A stretch of DNA of 64,000 nt from Comamonas sp. (lineage in GTDB: Bacteria > Pseudomonadota > Gammaproteobacteria > Burkholderiales > Burkholderiaceae_C): contig JAQVCA010000001.1 of NCBI GenBank assembly GCA_028690035.1, positions 95,940 to 159,939 on the forward strand, in the 5' to 3' direction. The notes beneath the pieces are model-generated. The model did no database searches and had not been told where the DNA came from. It saw nothing but the letters and a program-made list of their open reading frames with translations. This document shows, piece by piece, positions 1 to 8,652 of the stretch. Each line of letters begins with the position of its first letter. Within the stretch, counting starts at the first letter, position 1. The position numbers and the translations under genes are program-made.

Positions 1-680
1 GCGGCGCTCAGCACATAGGGGCTGCTCTGGCGCTCTTGCAGCACCACGCAACCGTTGGTATTGCCCGGCACGCCCAACAAACTGCACAGCTGGGCCAGCA
101 GATCGTGGGCAAAGGCGGGCAGATCGGTGCGCTGGCACAGCACGGTAGCGGCATGCTGTACACGCTCTAGCGCCTGCTGGCCTGCCTGCAACTGGCGCAA
201 ATGGGTGTAGGCCGTCAGCGCACGGCGCAGGCTGGCAAACAGGCTATGCGGTTCGGCCCATTGGCTGGGGGCCACGCATTCGTCGATGTCGTAGCGCTCA
301 ATGCACTCCCACACCGGCATGGCATGGTGAGCCCCTACCAGCCACAGCAGTCGTACCGTGTGGTTGCCCAGGTCTTCGCGGATGTACTGCACCAGGGCCA
401 GCGCATCTTGCAGTGCGGGGACAGCATCGATCAGCACCAGCGCACAGTCGCCGGTGCGCGCCAGCAGTGCGCGCGCGTGCTCGACCGTGGCGGCCTGCTG
501 CACCGCGAGGGTGCGCCCTTGCACCTGCAGGCGCTGCTGTGCCAAAGCCAAAGCGGCCTGTGCCTGGGCGCAGCCGCCCACCAATAACACCTGCCAGCTG
601 GGCTGGGCCGCAGGGGGGATGGGCACCGCCGCGCCACGATCCCCGGCAAGGTGCATGTGCGTTTTATTGTCGTGTGCCAT
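1..680 (-). CDS. DUF3369/response-regulator-like protein, C-terminus truncated by window start
   Basis: Open minus-strand frame from ATG at 680 (MAHDNKTHMHLAGDRGAAVPIPPAAQPSWQVLLVGG...LRRALTAYTHLRQLQAGQQALERVQHAATVLCQRTDLPAFAHDLLAQL) to the window edge. Missing from the ORF track because it has no stop in the window. Family name from general resemblance only. Confidence 0.6.
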   Translation of the reverse strand, partial: MAHDNKTHMHLAGDRGAAVPIPPAAQPSWQVLLVGGCAQAQAALALAQQRLQVQGRTLAVQQAATVEHARALLARTGDCALVLIDAVPALQDALALVQYIREDLGNHTVRLLWLVGAHHAMPVWECIERYDIDECVAPSQWAEPHSLFASLRRALTAYTHLRQLQAGQQALERVQHAATVLCQRTDLPAFAHDLLAQLCSLLGVPGNTNGCVVLQERQSSPYVLSA

Positions 681-812
681 CGTCACATTCTGTTCGCGCT
701 GTCTGACGCTTGTGTGTCATGTTCGAGCGCCTGGGGGAGCGTTGCGGAGGGAAATTATTTTTTTCATAGCTGCTTTCGCTTGTTTTTATTGGTTTTTTCA
801 TGTTTTTTATAA

Positions 813-1319
813 TCAAACCGTTGTCTGGCCTGCCTCTAACGCTAGCAAATACTGTTTGCGCGCCAGCCCACCGGCATACCCCGTGAGCTGCCCCTGGCTG
901 CCGATCACGCGGTGGCAGGGCACCAGAATGGCGATCTTGTTCTGCCCATGGGCCTGGGCCACCGCGCGCACGGCCCGGGGCTGGCCCAGGTGCGCGGCCT
1001 GCTGGGCATAGCTGCAGGTCTGCCCCCAGGGGATGCGCTGCAAGGCCTGCCAGACGCGCTGCTGAAAGGCGGTGCCCACGCCATCCAGAGGCACATCAAA
1101 GTGCCGCCGCTGCCCAGCAAAGTAGGCGTGCAGCTGCTGCTCAACCTGGGCCAGCACCCCATGACCGCCGCTGTGCACGGGCCCGCGCGCCTGCTGCACC
1201 TGGGCCTGGGCGCGCGCCAGATGGGCTTGATCGGTAAAAGCCAGCAGGCACAGGCCCTGCGCACTGGCCAGGGCAAGCATATCGCCCAGTGGGGTGGCAA
1301 ACGTGGCAGCGTGCAGCAT
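813..1319 (-). CDS. ogt: methylated-DNA--[protein]-cysteine S-methyltransferase
   Basis: Active-site motif ILVPCHRVIGSQGQLTGYAGGLARKQYLLALE; probable start MLHAATFATPLGDMLALAS. Confidence 0.9.
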   Translation of the reverse strand: MLHAATFATPLGDMLALASAQGLCLLAFTDQAHLARAQAQVQQARGPVHSGGHGVLAQVEQQLHAYFAGQRRHFDVPLDGVGTAFQQRVWQALQRIPWGQTCSYAQQAAHLGQPRAVRAVAQAHGQNKIAILVPCHRVIGSQGQLTGYAGGLARKQYLLALEAGQTTV

Positions 1320-1345
1320 GGAAGTGGAAGATGGGGGCGGGGGGG

Positions 1346-1915
1346 TCAATCCTCGATGCCGCGCTGGGCAGGCACCCCGGCGTTGAAGGCATGTTTGACC
1401 TGGCGCATGTCGGTCACGGTGTCGGCCAGATCGATGATCTCTTGCGGGCAGTTGCGCCCGGTCAGGCACACATGCACGTGGCCGGGGCGCTGGCGCAGGG
1501 TGTCCAGCACCTCATCCACCGGCAGCCAGCCAAAAATCAGGGGGTAGGTGACTTCATCGAGCACCACCAGAAACTGCTCACCCGACAGGATGTCGGCCTG
1601 GGCCTTGGCCCAGCCATCGCGCGCCAGCTGGGCCGAATGCTCCAGGTCTTTGCTGTCCCACGAAAAGCCGTCGCCCAGGCCTTCCACACTCAGACCCACG
1701 CGCTCGGCCAGGCGGTGTTCGCCAAAGCGGGCGCTGGGCACTTTCATGAACTGATAGACCTTCACCGCCTTGCCCCGGCCCAGGGCGCGAAACGCCAAAC
1801 CAAACGCGGCGGTGCTTTTGCCCTTGCCATCGCCCGTGTTGACAATCACCAGACCACGGCGTTCGCCTTCGGGCTTGGTGTAAGGTTTTTCGGTGGGAGG
1901 GGCTTGAATTTCCAT
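1346..1915 (-). CDS. cobO: cob(I)yrinic acid a,c-diamide adenosyltransferase
   Basis: VIVNTGDGKGKSTAAFGLAFRALGRGKAVKVYQFMK P-loop and ...VVLDEVTYPL...VCLTGRNCPQEIIDLADTVTDMRQVKHAFNAGVPAQRGIE typical of CobO/BtuR. Confidence 0.95.
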   Translation of the reverse strand: MEIQAPPTEKPYTKPEGERRGLVIVNTGDGKGKSTAAFGLAFRALGRGKAVKVYQFMKVPSARFGEHRLAERVGLSVEGLGDGFSWDSKDLEHSAQLARDGWAKAQADILSGEQFLVVLDEVTYPLIFGWLPVDEVLDTLRQRPGHVHVCLTGRNCPQEIIDLADTVTDMRQVKHAFNAGVPAQRGIED

Positions 1916-2039
1916 AGCTTGATACGCGCACGGGGCAAGGGTTTACCTGCGATTTGGCAATTTTTAACAGTGCGCATTGTCACCGCATTTCGATACACAT
2001 CGGTGCATCAGGGTAGCTGAACCCGCTGCTGCGCCACCA

Positions 2040-2807
2040 CTAGCAGGGCAGCGCCAGCCACAGACCATCGACCTGACGCACCCGGATGCGCTGCGCAAAC
2101 ACCTGCTCCAGCGCGGCGTGGGTGCGGGCGTCGGCGGTCGGCCCCTGGTGCAGCACCCTGCCCTCCTGCATGACGATCAGGTGATCGGACTGCAACGCAA
2201 TGCCCAGCTCGTGCAAGACGCTCACCACCGTGGCGCCCTCGGCCACCAGCTGGCGTGTGGTGTGCATCCAGTCGCTTTGGTGCGGGGGATCGAGGTTGGC
2301 CAATGGCTCGTCCATCAGCACCACCTGGGCCTGCACCGCCAGCGCCCGCGCCAGCAGCACGCGCTGGCGCTCGCCGCCCGAGAGCTGGGCCACGGGGCGG
2401 TGGCGCAGCGCCCAGGCCTGCGTGCGCTGCAAGGCCGCCTCCACCACCGCGTGGTCGTGCGCGCTGGGCCCGGCCAGCCAGCCCTGGTGGGGCAGGCGCC
2501 CCAGCATGGCCACCTCGTAGCCGCTCAGGTCGGCCACCACCGCTTCGCCCTGCCCCAGCCAGGCCAGGTGCTGCGCCCGGCGGCGGGCAGGCCAATCCGG
2601 CAGCGGCTGGCCCAGCAGCTCGACCTGCCCCTGGCAGGGCCGCAGCCCCGCCAAAGCCTGCAGCAGGGTGGACTTGCCCGCGCCATTGGGGCCAACCACC
2701 GCCGTCCATGCGCCCTGGGGCACTGCCAATGCCACCCGGTGCAAAATTGAACGTTTTTCGGCAAAAACGCAGAGCTGGCAAGCGCTGATAGCTATGCTTT
2801 TTTTCAT
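2040..2807 (-). CDS. btuD: ABC transporter ATP-binding protein (cobalamin/iron-siderophore type)
   Basis: Walker A VVGPNGAGKSTLLQALAGL, signature AQLSGGERQRVLLARALAVQAQVVLMDEPLANLD; start overlaps the permease stop (ATGA). Confidence 0.88.
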   Translation of the reverse strand: MKKSIAISACQLCVFAEKRSILHRVALAVPQGAWTAVVGPNGAGKSTLLQALAGLRPCQGQVELLGQPLPDWPARRRAQHLAWLGQGEAVVADLSGYEVAMLGRLPHQGWLAGPSAHDHAVVEAALQRTQAWALRHRPVAQLSGGERQRVLLARALAVQAQVVLMDEPLANLDPPHQSDWMHTTRQLVAEGATVVSVLHELGIALQSDHLIVMQEGRVLHQGPTADARTHAALEQVFAQRIRVRQVDGLWLALPC

Positions 2808-3808
2808 GCCATTTCCCGCTGCTGACCACGGTGCATCAGCCACAGCAAATAGCTGCCGCCCAGCAGTGCCGTGAGCACGCCCACCGGCAGCTCCTGCGGT
2901 GCCAGCAGGCTGCGCGCCAGAATGTCGGCGCCCAGCAGCAGCAGCCCCCCCATGGCGCTGGCCAGCCACAGGCTGCGCCGGTAGGGCGCGCGCACCAGTC
3001 CGCGCACCACATGGGGGGCCGCCAAGCCGACAAAGGCGATCAGCCCGGTGTGCGCCACGGCGGTGCCGGTGGCCAGCGCCAGCACGGCAATCAGTGCGGC
3101 GCGCAACGGTGCCAGCGGCAGCCCCAGGCTGGCGGCGGTGGCTTCCCCCAGGGCAAGGGCATCCAGCACGCGCGCCAGCGTCCAGGCGGCAGCGCTGCAC
3201 ACCAGCCAGACTGCGGCCATCAGCGCGCAGGCGGGCCAGCCCACCAAGGCGGTGCTGCCCAGGCCAAATGCCTTCATGGGCTGCAGCAGGTCGGGGTGGC
3301 GCAGCTCCAGCACCTCGCGCAGCGCCCCCAGTACCACCCCGACCACCACACCGGCCAGCAGCAAACGCAGGCCGTTGTGCGCCCCCTGCGCCAACACCAG
3401 GGCCAGCAACACCGCCGCTGCCGCCCCCACAAAGGCCATGCCCGTCATACCCAGGTGCTGCAACCACACCAGCCCCGCCGCCGTGCCCAGGGCACCGCTG
3501 CCAGCCAGCAACAGCGCCAGCGCTGTGCCCAGCGCAGCCCCTGAGGCGCTGCCCAGCAAAAAAGGATCGGCCAGCGGGTTGCGAAACAAGCCCTGCGCCA
3601 CCGCACCGGCCAGCCCCAGCAGCGCACCGGCCAGCCAAGCGCCCAGGCTGCGCGGCAGGCGAATCTGCCAGAGGATTTGCTGGGTGATGGCGTCGTAGGG
3701 CGGCCACAGCACCTCCAGCCCCACGCTGCCCACGGCCATGCCCAGCAGCAGCAGTACGACGCTGGCCCACAGCAGCACAGGGCCCAGCCAGCGGCGCTCA
3801 TGGCGCAT
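2804..3808 (-). CDS. btuC: FecCD-family ABC transporter permease (cobalamin type)
   Basis: MRHERRWLGPVLLWASVVLLLLGMAVG...WQIRLPRSLGAWLAGALLGLAGAVAQGLFRNPLADPFLLGSASGAALG; FecCD family signature. Confidence 0.9.
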   Translation of the reverse strand: MRHERRWLGPVLLWASVVLLLLGMAVGSVGLEVLWPPYDAITQQILWQIRLPRSLGAWLAGALLGLAGAVAQGLFRNPLADPFLLGSASGAALGTALALLLAGSGALGTAAGLVWLQHLGMTGMAFVGAAAAVLLALVLAQGAHNGLRLLLAGVVVGVVLGALREVLELRHPDLLQPMKAFGLGSTALVGWPACALMAAVWLVCSAAAWTLARVLDALALGEATAASLGLPLAPLRAALIAVLALATGTAVAHTGLIAFVGLAAPHVVRGLVRAPYRRSLWLASAMGGLLLLGADILARSLLAPQELPVGVLTALLGGSYLLWLMHRGQQREMA

Positions 3809-4664
3809 GGCGCGGGGCTTTCTCACGCAGGCACTGCGCCAGCAGGTGCGCGGCCTCGGCCATGCGTGGGCCAGGGCGCACCAAAATATCGATCTGCGCC
3901 GGGGCAAAACGGCAGATGCGCCCGTGCTGCACGGCCTGCAAGCCTGCCCAGCCCGGAACGTTCTGGGCACTGCCCTCACTCTGAATGATCACGTCGGGCG
4001 CTGCGCGCAGCACAAACTCGGGGCTGAGTTGCGGAAACGGCCCCAGACTGGCAGGTACCACGTTCTCGGCCCCCAAACGGGTCAGGATGGCACCAATGAA
4101 CGACTGCGGGCCGGCCGCAAAGGGGCCACGCCCCACTTCAAAGTACACGCGCACGCCACGTACCGAGGCGGGCACGCTGGCGGCAGCGGCGTCTATGTCG
4201 GACTGGATGCGCTGCCACAGGGCATCGGCCCCCTGCGCAGCGGGCACTTGCAGCACATCGCCCACGCGCTGCAGCAGGGTGTGTACCTCAGCCAGGGTGT
4301 CGGCATCCAGCGCGACGGTGCGAATGCCCAGGGCATGCAACCGCTGCACCGCCGGGGTCGAGCGCGACAGCAGCACCACATCGGGGCGCAGGGCCACAAT
4401 CGCCTCGATGCTGGGATCCAGCCCACCGCCCACCACCGGCAGCTGTGCGATGAACTCGGGGGGCCAGCTCGAATACCGATCCACCCCCACCAAACGCGCG
4501 CAGGCGCCCAGCGCGCACACTGCCTCGGTCAACGCGGGCTGCAAGCTGACGATGCGCTGCGGCGGCCCAGACGACACAACGGGCGATGCCTGCACGGCCC
4601 TCCCCGAACCCCAGCCGATGCTGCCCAGCACCAGCACCGCCAACAGCAGCCGCAAGGCGCTCAC
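3798..4664 (-). CDS. btuF: cobalamin/helical-backbone ABC transporter substrate-binding protein
   Basis: RIVSLQPALTEAVCALGACARLVGVDRYSSWPPE...; GTG start overlaps cobU stop (GTGA). Confidence 0.87.
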   Translation of the reverse strand: MSALRLLLAVLVLGSIGWGSGRAVQASPVVSSGPPQRIVSLQPALTEAVCALGACARLVGVDRYSSWPPEFIAQLPVVGGGLDPSIEAIVALRPDVVLLSRSTPAVQRLHALGIRTVALDADTLAEVHTLLQRVGDVLQVPAAQGADALWQRIQSDIDAAAASVPASVRGVRVYFEVGRGPFAAGPQSFIGAILTRLGAENVVPASLGPFPQLSPEFVLRAAPDVIIQSEGSAQNVPGWAGLQAVQHGRICRFAPAQIDILVRPGPRMAEAAHLLAQCLREKAPRHAP

Positions 4665-5305
4665 GCCGCACCGCCTTTGAGCACCAGCGGCAGGCCTGCG
4701 GCCATCAGCGTGACGCGCGTGCATGCCTGCGCCACCTGTTGATTGAGCAGCCCCAGCGCATCGACAAAAGCACGCACCTCGCGCCCCAGGGGGATAACGC
4801 CCCAGCCAATTTCATTGCCCACCAAGACAACCGGCCCTGGCGCATGTGCAATTGCTTCTAAAAAAAGAGCTGATTGCGCTTGCCAGTCTTGGTTTTCATG
4901 CCTTTTTTTTACAAAATCTTCAGCCCATGGGGCCTCGGCACTTCCCAGCGACGGGGCGGGCATCAGCCAGTTGGTGAGCCACAGCGTCAGGCAATCGATC
5001 AGCACCAGGCGGTGCTGTGCACTGTGGGCGCGCACCGCCTCTGCCAGATGCCAAGGCACAGATTCGGTCTGCATGCGGGGCACGCGCTGGGCGCGCTCTT
5101 GGCGATGGCGGGCAATGCGCGCCTGCATTTCGGCATCGGCGGGCAGCGCAGTGGCCAGCAGCACGGCTTGGTGGGCAGCGTCAGCCTGCAACCAGCGCTG
5201 GGCCAACGCCTCTGCGTGGCGCGATTTGCCGCTTTTTTGTCCACCCAGCACCAGCTCGGCCCCACGGTGCCCAGCCTCGGGGTTTTTGGTTGAAAACACC
5301 ACCAT
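4661..5305 (-). CDS. cobU: bifunctional adenosylcobinamide kinase / adenosylcobinamide-phosphate guanylyltransferase
   Basis: ELVLGGQKSGKSRHAEALAQRWL, LIDCLTLWLTNWLM, PVVLVGNEIGWGVIPLGREVRAFVDALGLLNQQVA. Confidence 0.92.
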   Translation of the reverse strand: MVVFSTKNPEAGHRGAELVLGGQKSGKSRHAEALAQRWLQADAAHQAVLLATALPADAEMQARIARHRQERAQRVPRMQTESVPWHLAEAVRAHSAQHRLVLIDCLTLWLTNWLMPAPSLGSAEAPWAEDFVKKRHENQDWQAQSALFLEAIAHAPGPVVLVGNEIGWGVIPLGREVRAFVDALGLLNQQVAQACTRVTLMAAGLPLVLKGGAA

Positions 5306-5426
5306 GCCTTTTCAAAAAAACCGGCCATTGTAGAAGGCCTAAATGCAAACAAAAGTATCAAGCCTGCACACAGACACCATCGGTATCACACCTGCAGGCA
5401 CAGCAAGCCTACAATAACGCCCTTGC

Positions 5427-5639
5427 ATGACCACATCTTCACCTATTGACGCCCTGGCACCCCGTGTTGAGCAACTGCTGGAGCAATACCAGCAGCTGCA
5501 GCAGGCATACAGCGACCTGCAGGCACAGCTGGCCACCATCACCCAAGAGCGGGATTCTCTGCGCTTGCGCCTGCAGGCGGCGCGTGCGCGGGTGGATGCA
5601 TTGATTGAACGCCTGCCCGTCAACCAGGAACGACCATGA
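5427..5639 (+). CDS. small coiled-coil protein, ZapB-like (upstream of zapA)
   Basis: 70 aa coiled coil VEQLLEQYQQLQQAYSDLQAQLATITQERDSLRLRLQAARARVDALIERL; overlaps zapA start. Confidence 0.75.
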   Translation: MTTSSPIDALAPRVEQLLEQYQQLQQAYSDLQAQLATITQERDSLRLRLQAARARVDALIERLPVNQERP

Positions 5640-6073
5640 GCCAAGTCCCGGTCAAAATTTTGCAGCAGGACTATGTCCTCAGCTGCCCGGATGGTCAGGA
5701 GGTGGCACTGCGTGAGGCTGTTGCCAAAGCCAACCAGGCCATGCAACCTCTGTGCGAAACCGCTAAGGTGCGCACACGCGAACAAGCAGCGGTGCTGGTG
5801 GCGGTGAATTTCGCCTTTCAGAATCAAGCCCTGCAAAAACACATCGCCCAGCTGGAACAACAACTCACCCAGCTGGCGTTGTCGTCGGCAGCAGTGGCCG
5901 AAGCCCAGACCCTGCCCCAGGAAGACCTTGCCAGCACAGAGCGCATGCAAGCACTCTGTGAACGTATCGACGCAGTGTTGCACCCCAAGCGCATCAGCGA
6001 TGATCACGCCACGCACAGCCCTCCCCCAGAGTCCGTGCCTGAAGCTGGCCTTGCGCCAATCCAAGCGCCATAA
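5636..6073 (+). CDS. zapA: cell division protein ZapA
   Basis: VKILQQDYVLSCPDGQEVALREAVAKANQAMQ...REQAAVLVAVNFAFQ; ZapA-like, followed by a 6S RNA candidate as in other proteobacteria. Confidence 0.85.
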   Translation: MSQVPVKILQQDYVLSCPDGQEVALREAVAKANQAMQPLCETAKVRTREQAAVLVAVNFAFQNQALQKHIAQLEQQLTQLALSSAAVAEAQTLPQEDLASTERMQALCERIDAVLHPKRISDDHATHSPPPESVPEAGLAPIQAP

Positions 6074-6124
6074 AACACCCGCAAGCTGCCATGCCTGCGG
6101 TGCTAGGGATGCTAAAATTGCAAC

Positions 6125-6296
6125 TGTCTGCAATCCCGTCGGGCTTTATATTGCCTTGAACCAATGCTCATTGAGCACGGGCTTGGAACATCGTCCAGCA
6201 AGCGTGAGCGTCTCGCGTCAGATGAACCCAATGCTGGTCTGACCTCGCCCACCTGAACCCCCGGTTCAGGTTGACGGCTCGGTGGTTTTGCAGACA
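6125..6296 (+). ncRNA. ssrS: 6S RNA
   Basis: Closing stem TGTCTGCAA (6125-6133) / TTGCAGACA (6288-6296); 3' arm CACCTGAACCCCCGGTTCAGGTTGACGGCTCGG resembles the E. coli 6S 3' arm (CACCUUGAACCAAGGGUUCAAGGGUUACAGCCUGCGG); lies directly downstream of zapA. Confidence 0.85.
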
Positions 6297-6312
6297 CCTC
6301 TGCCTGCTGTTT

Positions 6313-7002
6313 CTACGCGCACCACAGCGCCGGGCCATGCACGGCATCTAGCCACAATGCCCAAAGCGCAACGCCAACAAGCATCAAACCCGCTGCACGC
6401 GTCCCCCAAGCAGCCCGCCAGCGGCCTACCCTGCCCTGCAATACGCGCCACGCCACAGGCGCAATCCACAGCCACACGCCACTACCTACGCCAAAGGCCA
6501 GCATCGCCAATGCACCCGATGCGGCATTCGCACCCAGTGCAGCCACCAGCACTGCCGAGTACAACAACCCGCAAGGTAGTAAAGCCCAGGCCACCCCTGC
6601 AAAGACTGTGCCGCCAGGACGCTGCACCAAGGGCTGCACTTTGGCCCAAACGGCACGCCCGGCTCTCTCCAACCACTGTGGCTGCTGGCCCTGAAAGACC
6701 ATCAGCCCGCCCCAGAACAAAATCGCCAGATGCATCCCTGTCCAGAGCGGACGCAACCACGCCGTGCGATCAGCCAGCCAGGCGAGCTGACCAACAGCCA
6801 CTGCAGCCACCGCCCCCAACAGGCTGTAACCGAGCAGCCGCCCGGCATGAAAACCCAGCCACCCCCAATTGAGCCGCTGACCCTGCGCCAGTTTTCCTTG
6901 ATTGGCGACCAAGGCACAAGGCGCCGCACACATTGCAAGACAATGGGGCCCACCCGCGAGCCCCATGACCAATGCCGTCCACAACAAAGAAGCGAGAAAC
7001 AT
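6313..7002 (-). CDS. sulfite exporter TauE/SafE family (UreH-like) membrane protein
   Basis: MFLASLLWTALVMGLAGGPHCLAMCAAPCALV, polytopic; located beside hemN. Confidence 0.82.
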   Translation of the reverse strand: MFLASLLWTALVMGLAGGPHCLAMCAAPCALVANQGKLAQGQRLNWGWLGFHAGRLLGYSLLGAVAAVAVGQLAWLADRTAWLRPLWTGMHLAILFWGGLMVFQGQQPQWLERAGRAVWAKVQPLVQRPGGTVFAGVAWALLPCGLLYSAVLVAALGANAASGALAMLAFGVGSGVWLWIAPVAWRVLQGRVGRWRAAWGTRAAGLMLVGVALWALWLDAVHGPALWCA

Positions 7003-7007
7003 AGGGA

Positions 7008-8396
7008 TCAGATGATCCGCGAAAAACGCTCCCGGCTTCTATCGGCTTGCAAATAGCGATCAAACGCCAAGGCTACTCCGCGCACAAAAAACCAGCCTTT
7101 GGGCGTGACACGAATGCAATCGTCCAAAATTTCCACCAAGCCCTCATCTTGTTGTGCACGCAAAATCTCGAACTCAGGGGCAAAGTAAGTCTTGGCATCG
7201 ATCAGCCAAGCACTATTGATCGACTCGAACAGCAACTCTCCTTGACACATGATGGACATGATCACTGCACGGCGAATCAGATCGTCCTTGCTCAGAGCCA
7301 GGCCACGTACCACGGGTAGCACCCCTTGATCGATCAGGTCGTAGTAGTCTTCAAGGGTTTTGGCGTTTTGGCTATAAGTGGATCCAATGCGCCCAATCGC
7401 TGACACACCCAGCGCAATCAAATCGCAATCGGGCTGCGTGCTGTAGCCTTGAAAATTGCGATGTAAGCGACCTTGCCGCTTGGCCACGGCCAGCGTGTCG
7501 TCGGGCAATGCGAAGTGATCCATACCAACGTACACATAGCCTGCGTCCATAAAGCTATCAATGGCTGCAGACAGCATCTGCAGTTTGTCACCGGCAGGAG
7601 GTAAATCTTCACGCAGAATGCGCCGCTGTGGCTTAAAGCGCTCGGGCAAATGCGCATAGCCATACAGTGCAATGCGGTCTGGACGCAACTCGCGCACTTG
7701 CTGCAGCGTGCGCGCGAACGATTGCGGTGTCTGTTTGGGCAAGCCATAAATCAAATCCACATTCAGCGATTTGAACCCGATGGCGCGCGCACCCTGCACC
7801 AAATCAAAGACCTGCTCTGCGGGCTGCTCGCGATGCACGGCGACCTGCACATCGGGGTCAAAGTCCTGTACACCAAAGCTCAGGCGGTTGAACCCCATGT
7901 CCCACAACGCCTGCAAGCGCTGCACGGTCACGGTGCGCGGGTCGACCTCAATAGAAAACTCTCCGGCAGGATCCAGCTCAAAGCGCTGGCGCAGGGTCTG
8001 CATCAACCGATGCAGCTCTTCATCCGAAAGAAATGTGGGAGAGCCGCCCCCAAAATGCAGCTGGCTGACGACCTGCCCACGCCCCAGATGCTGCACATGC
8101 AAATCGAGCTCGCGCTCCAGGTACCCTAGATAAGTAGTGGCACGTTCGTGGTGCTTGGTGATGATTTTGTTGCAGGCGCAGTAGTAGCACAGCGACTCAC
8201 AAAACGGCACATGCACATACAGCGACAGTGGCTGCACTGCCGTGGCCGAAAGCACCTTGCGCTGCTTTAGGGCCACGATGTAGTCGTTGGCCCGAAATGC
8301 CTCCACAAAGCGGTCTGCCGTGGGATAAGAGGTGTAGCGCGGCCCAGGGACGTCATAGCGACGCAGCAGATCAGGCGTGACAAGACTCATGGGCAA
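7008..8396 (-). CDS. hemN: oxygen-independent coproporphyrinogen III oxidase
   Basis: VPFCESLCYYCACNKIITKHHERA radical-SAM motif, LHFGGGSPTFLSDEEL, full-length HemN architecture. Confidence 0.96.
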   Translation of the reverse strand: MPMSLVTPDLLRRYDVPGPRYTSYPTADRFVEAFRANDYIVALKQRKVLSATAVQPLSLYVHVPFCESLCYYCACNKIITKHHERATTYLGYLERELDLHVQHLGRGQVVSQLHFGGGSPTFLSDEELHRLMQTLRQRFELDPAGEFSIEVDPRTVTVQRLQALWDMGFNRLSFGVQDFDPDVQVAVHREQPAEQVFDLVQGARAIGFKSLNVDLIYGLPKQTPQSFARTLQQVRELRPDRIALYGYAHLPERFKPQRRILREDLPPAGDKLQMLSAAIDSFMDAGYVYVGMDHFALPDDTLAVAKRQGRLHRNFQGYSTQPDCDLIALGVSAIGRIGSTYSQNAKTLEDYYDLIDQGVLPVVRGLALSKDDLIRRAVIMSIMCQGELLFESINSAWLIDAKTYFAPEFEILRAQQDEGLVEILDDCIRVTPKGWFFVRGVALAFDRYLQADRSRERFSRII

Positions 8397-8448
8397 ACTT
8401 CTCCTTGTTTAACCAGACGATTCTCAAATAAAAAAACACATTCCGCGC

Positions 8449-8462
8449 TTGACGTGTGTCAA
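8449..8462. promoter_or_regulatory. FNR/ANR-type box TTGACgtgtGTCAA
   Basis: Perfect dyad TTGAC-N4-GTCAA (consensus TTGAT-N4-ATCAA) in the hemN/fnr intergenic region. Confidence 0.7.
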
Positions 8463-8492
8463 GCATTTATTTAAAAGAAAACGGGTGATAAT

Positions 8493-8506
8493 TTGACTTG
8501 GGTCAG
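8493..8506. promoter_or_regulatory. Second, weaker FNR-type box TTGACttggGTCAG
   Basis: Imperfect dyad TTGAC-N4-GTCAG between hemN and fnr. Confidence 0.5.
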
Positions 8507-8652
8507 ACACACCACCAGAACATTTTCTGGTGCTATCTGGCTTGCAGTTTCTGCATCTTTGTTTGTCTTTTTGCCTTTTGACCGGCACAGCCACTGGCCG
8601 CAAGTTCAATGACACCTAGCCCCCCATCCAAGTTACCTGCTCCAACTGCAAT

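Noticed and set aside
2040-3770. 576 aa ORF joining permease shadow and BtuD
   Set aside because: Upstream half is an alternate frame of btuC; BtuD itself starts at 2807.
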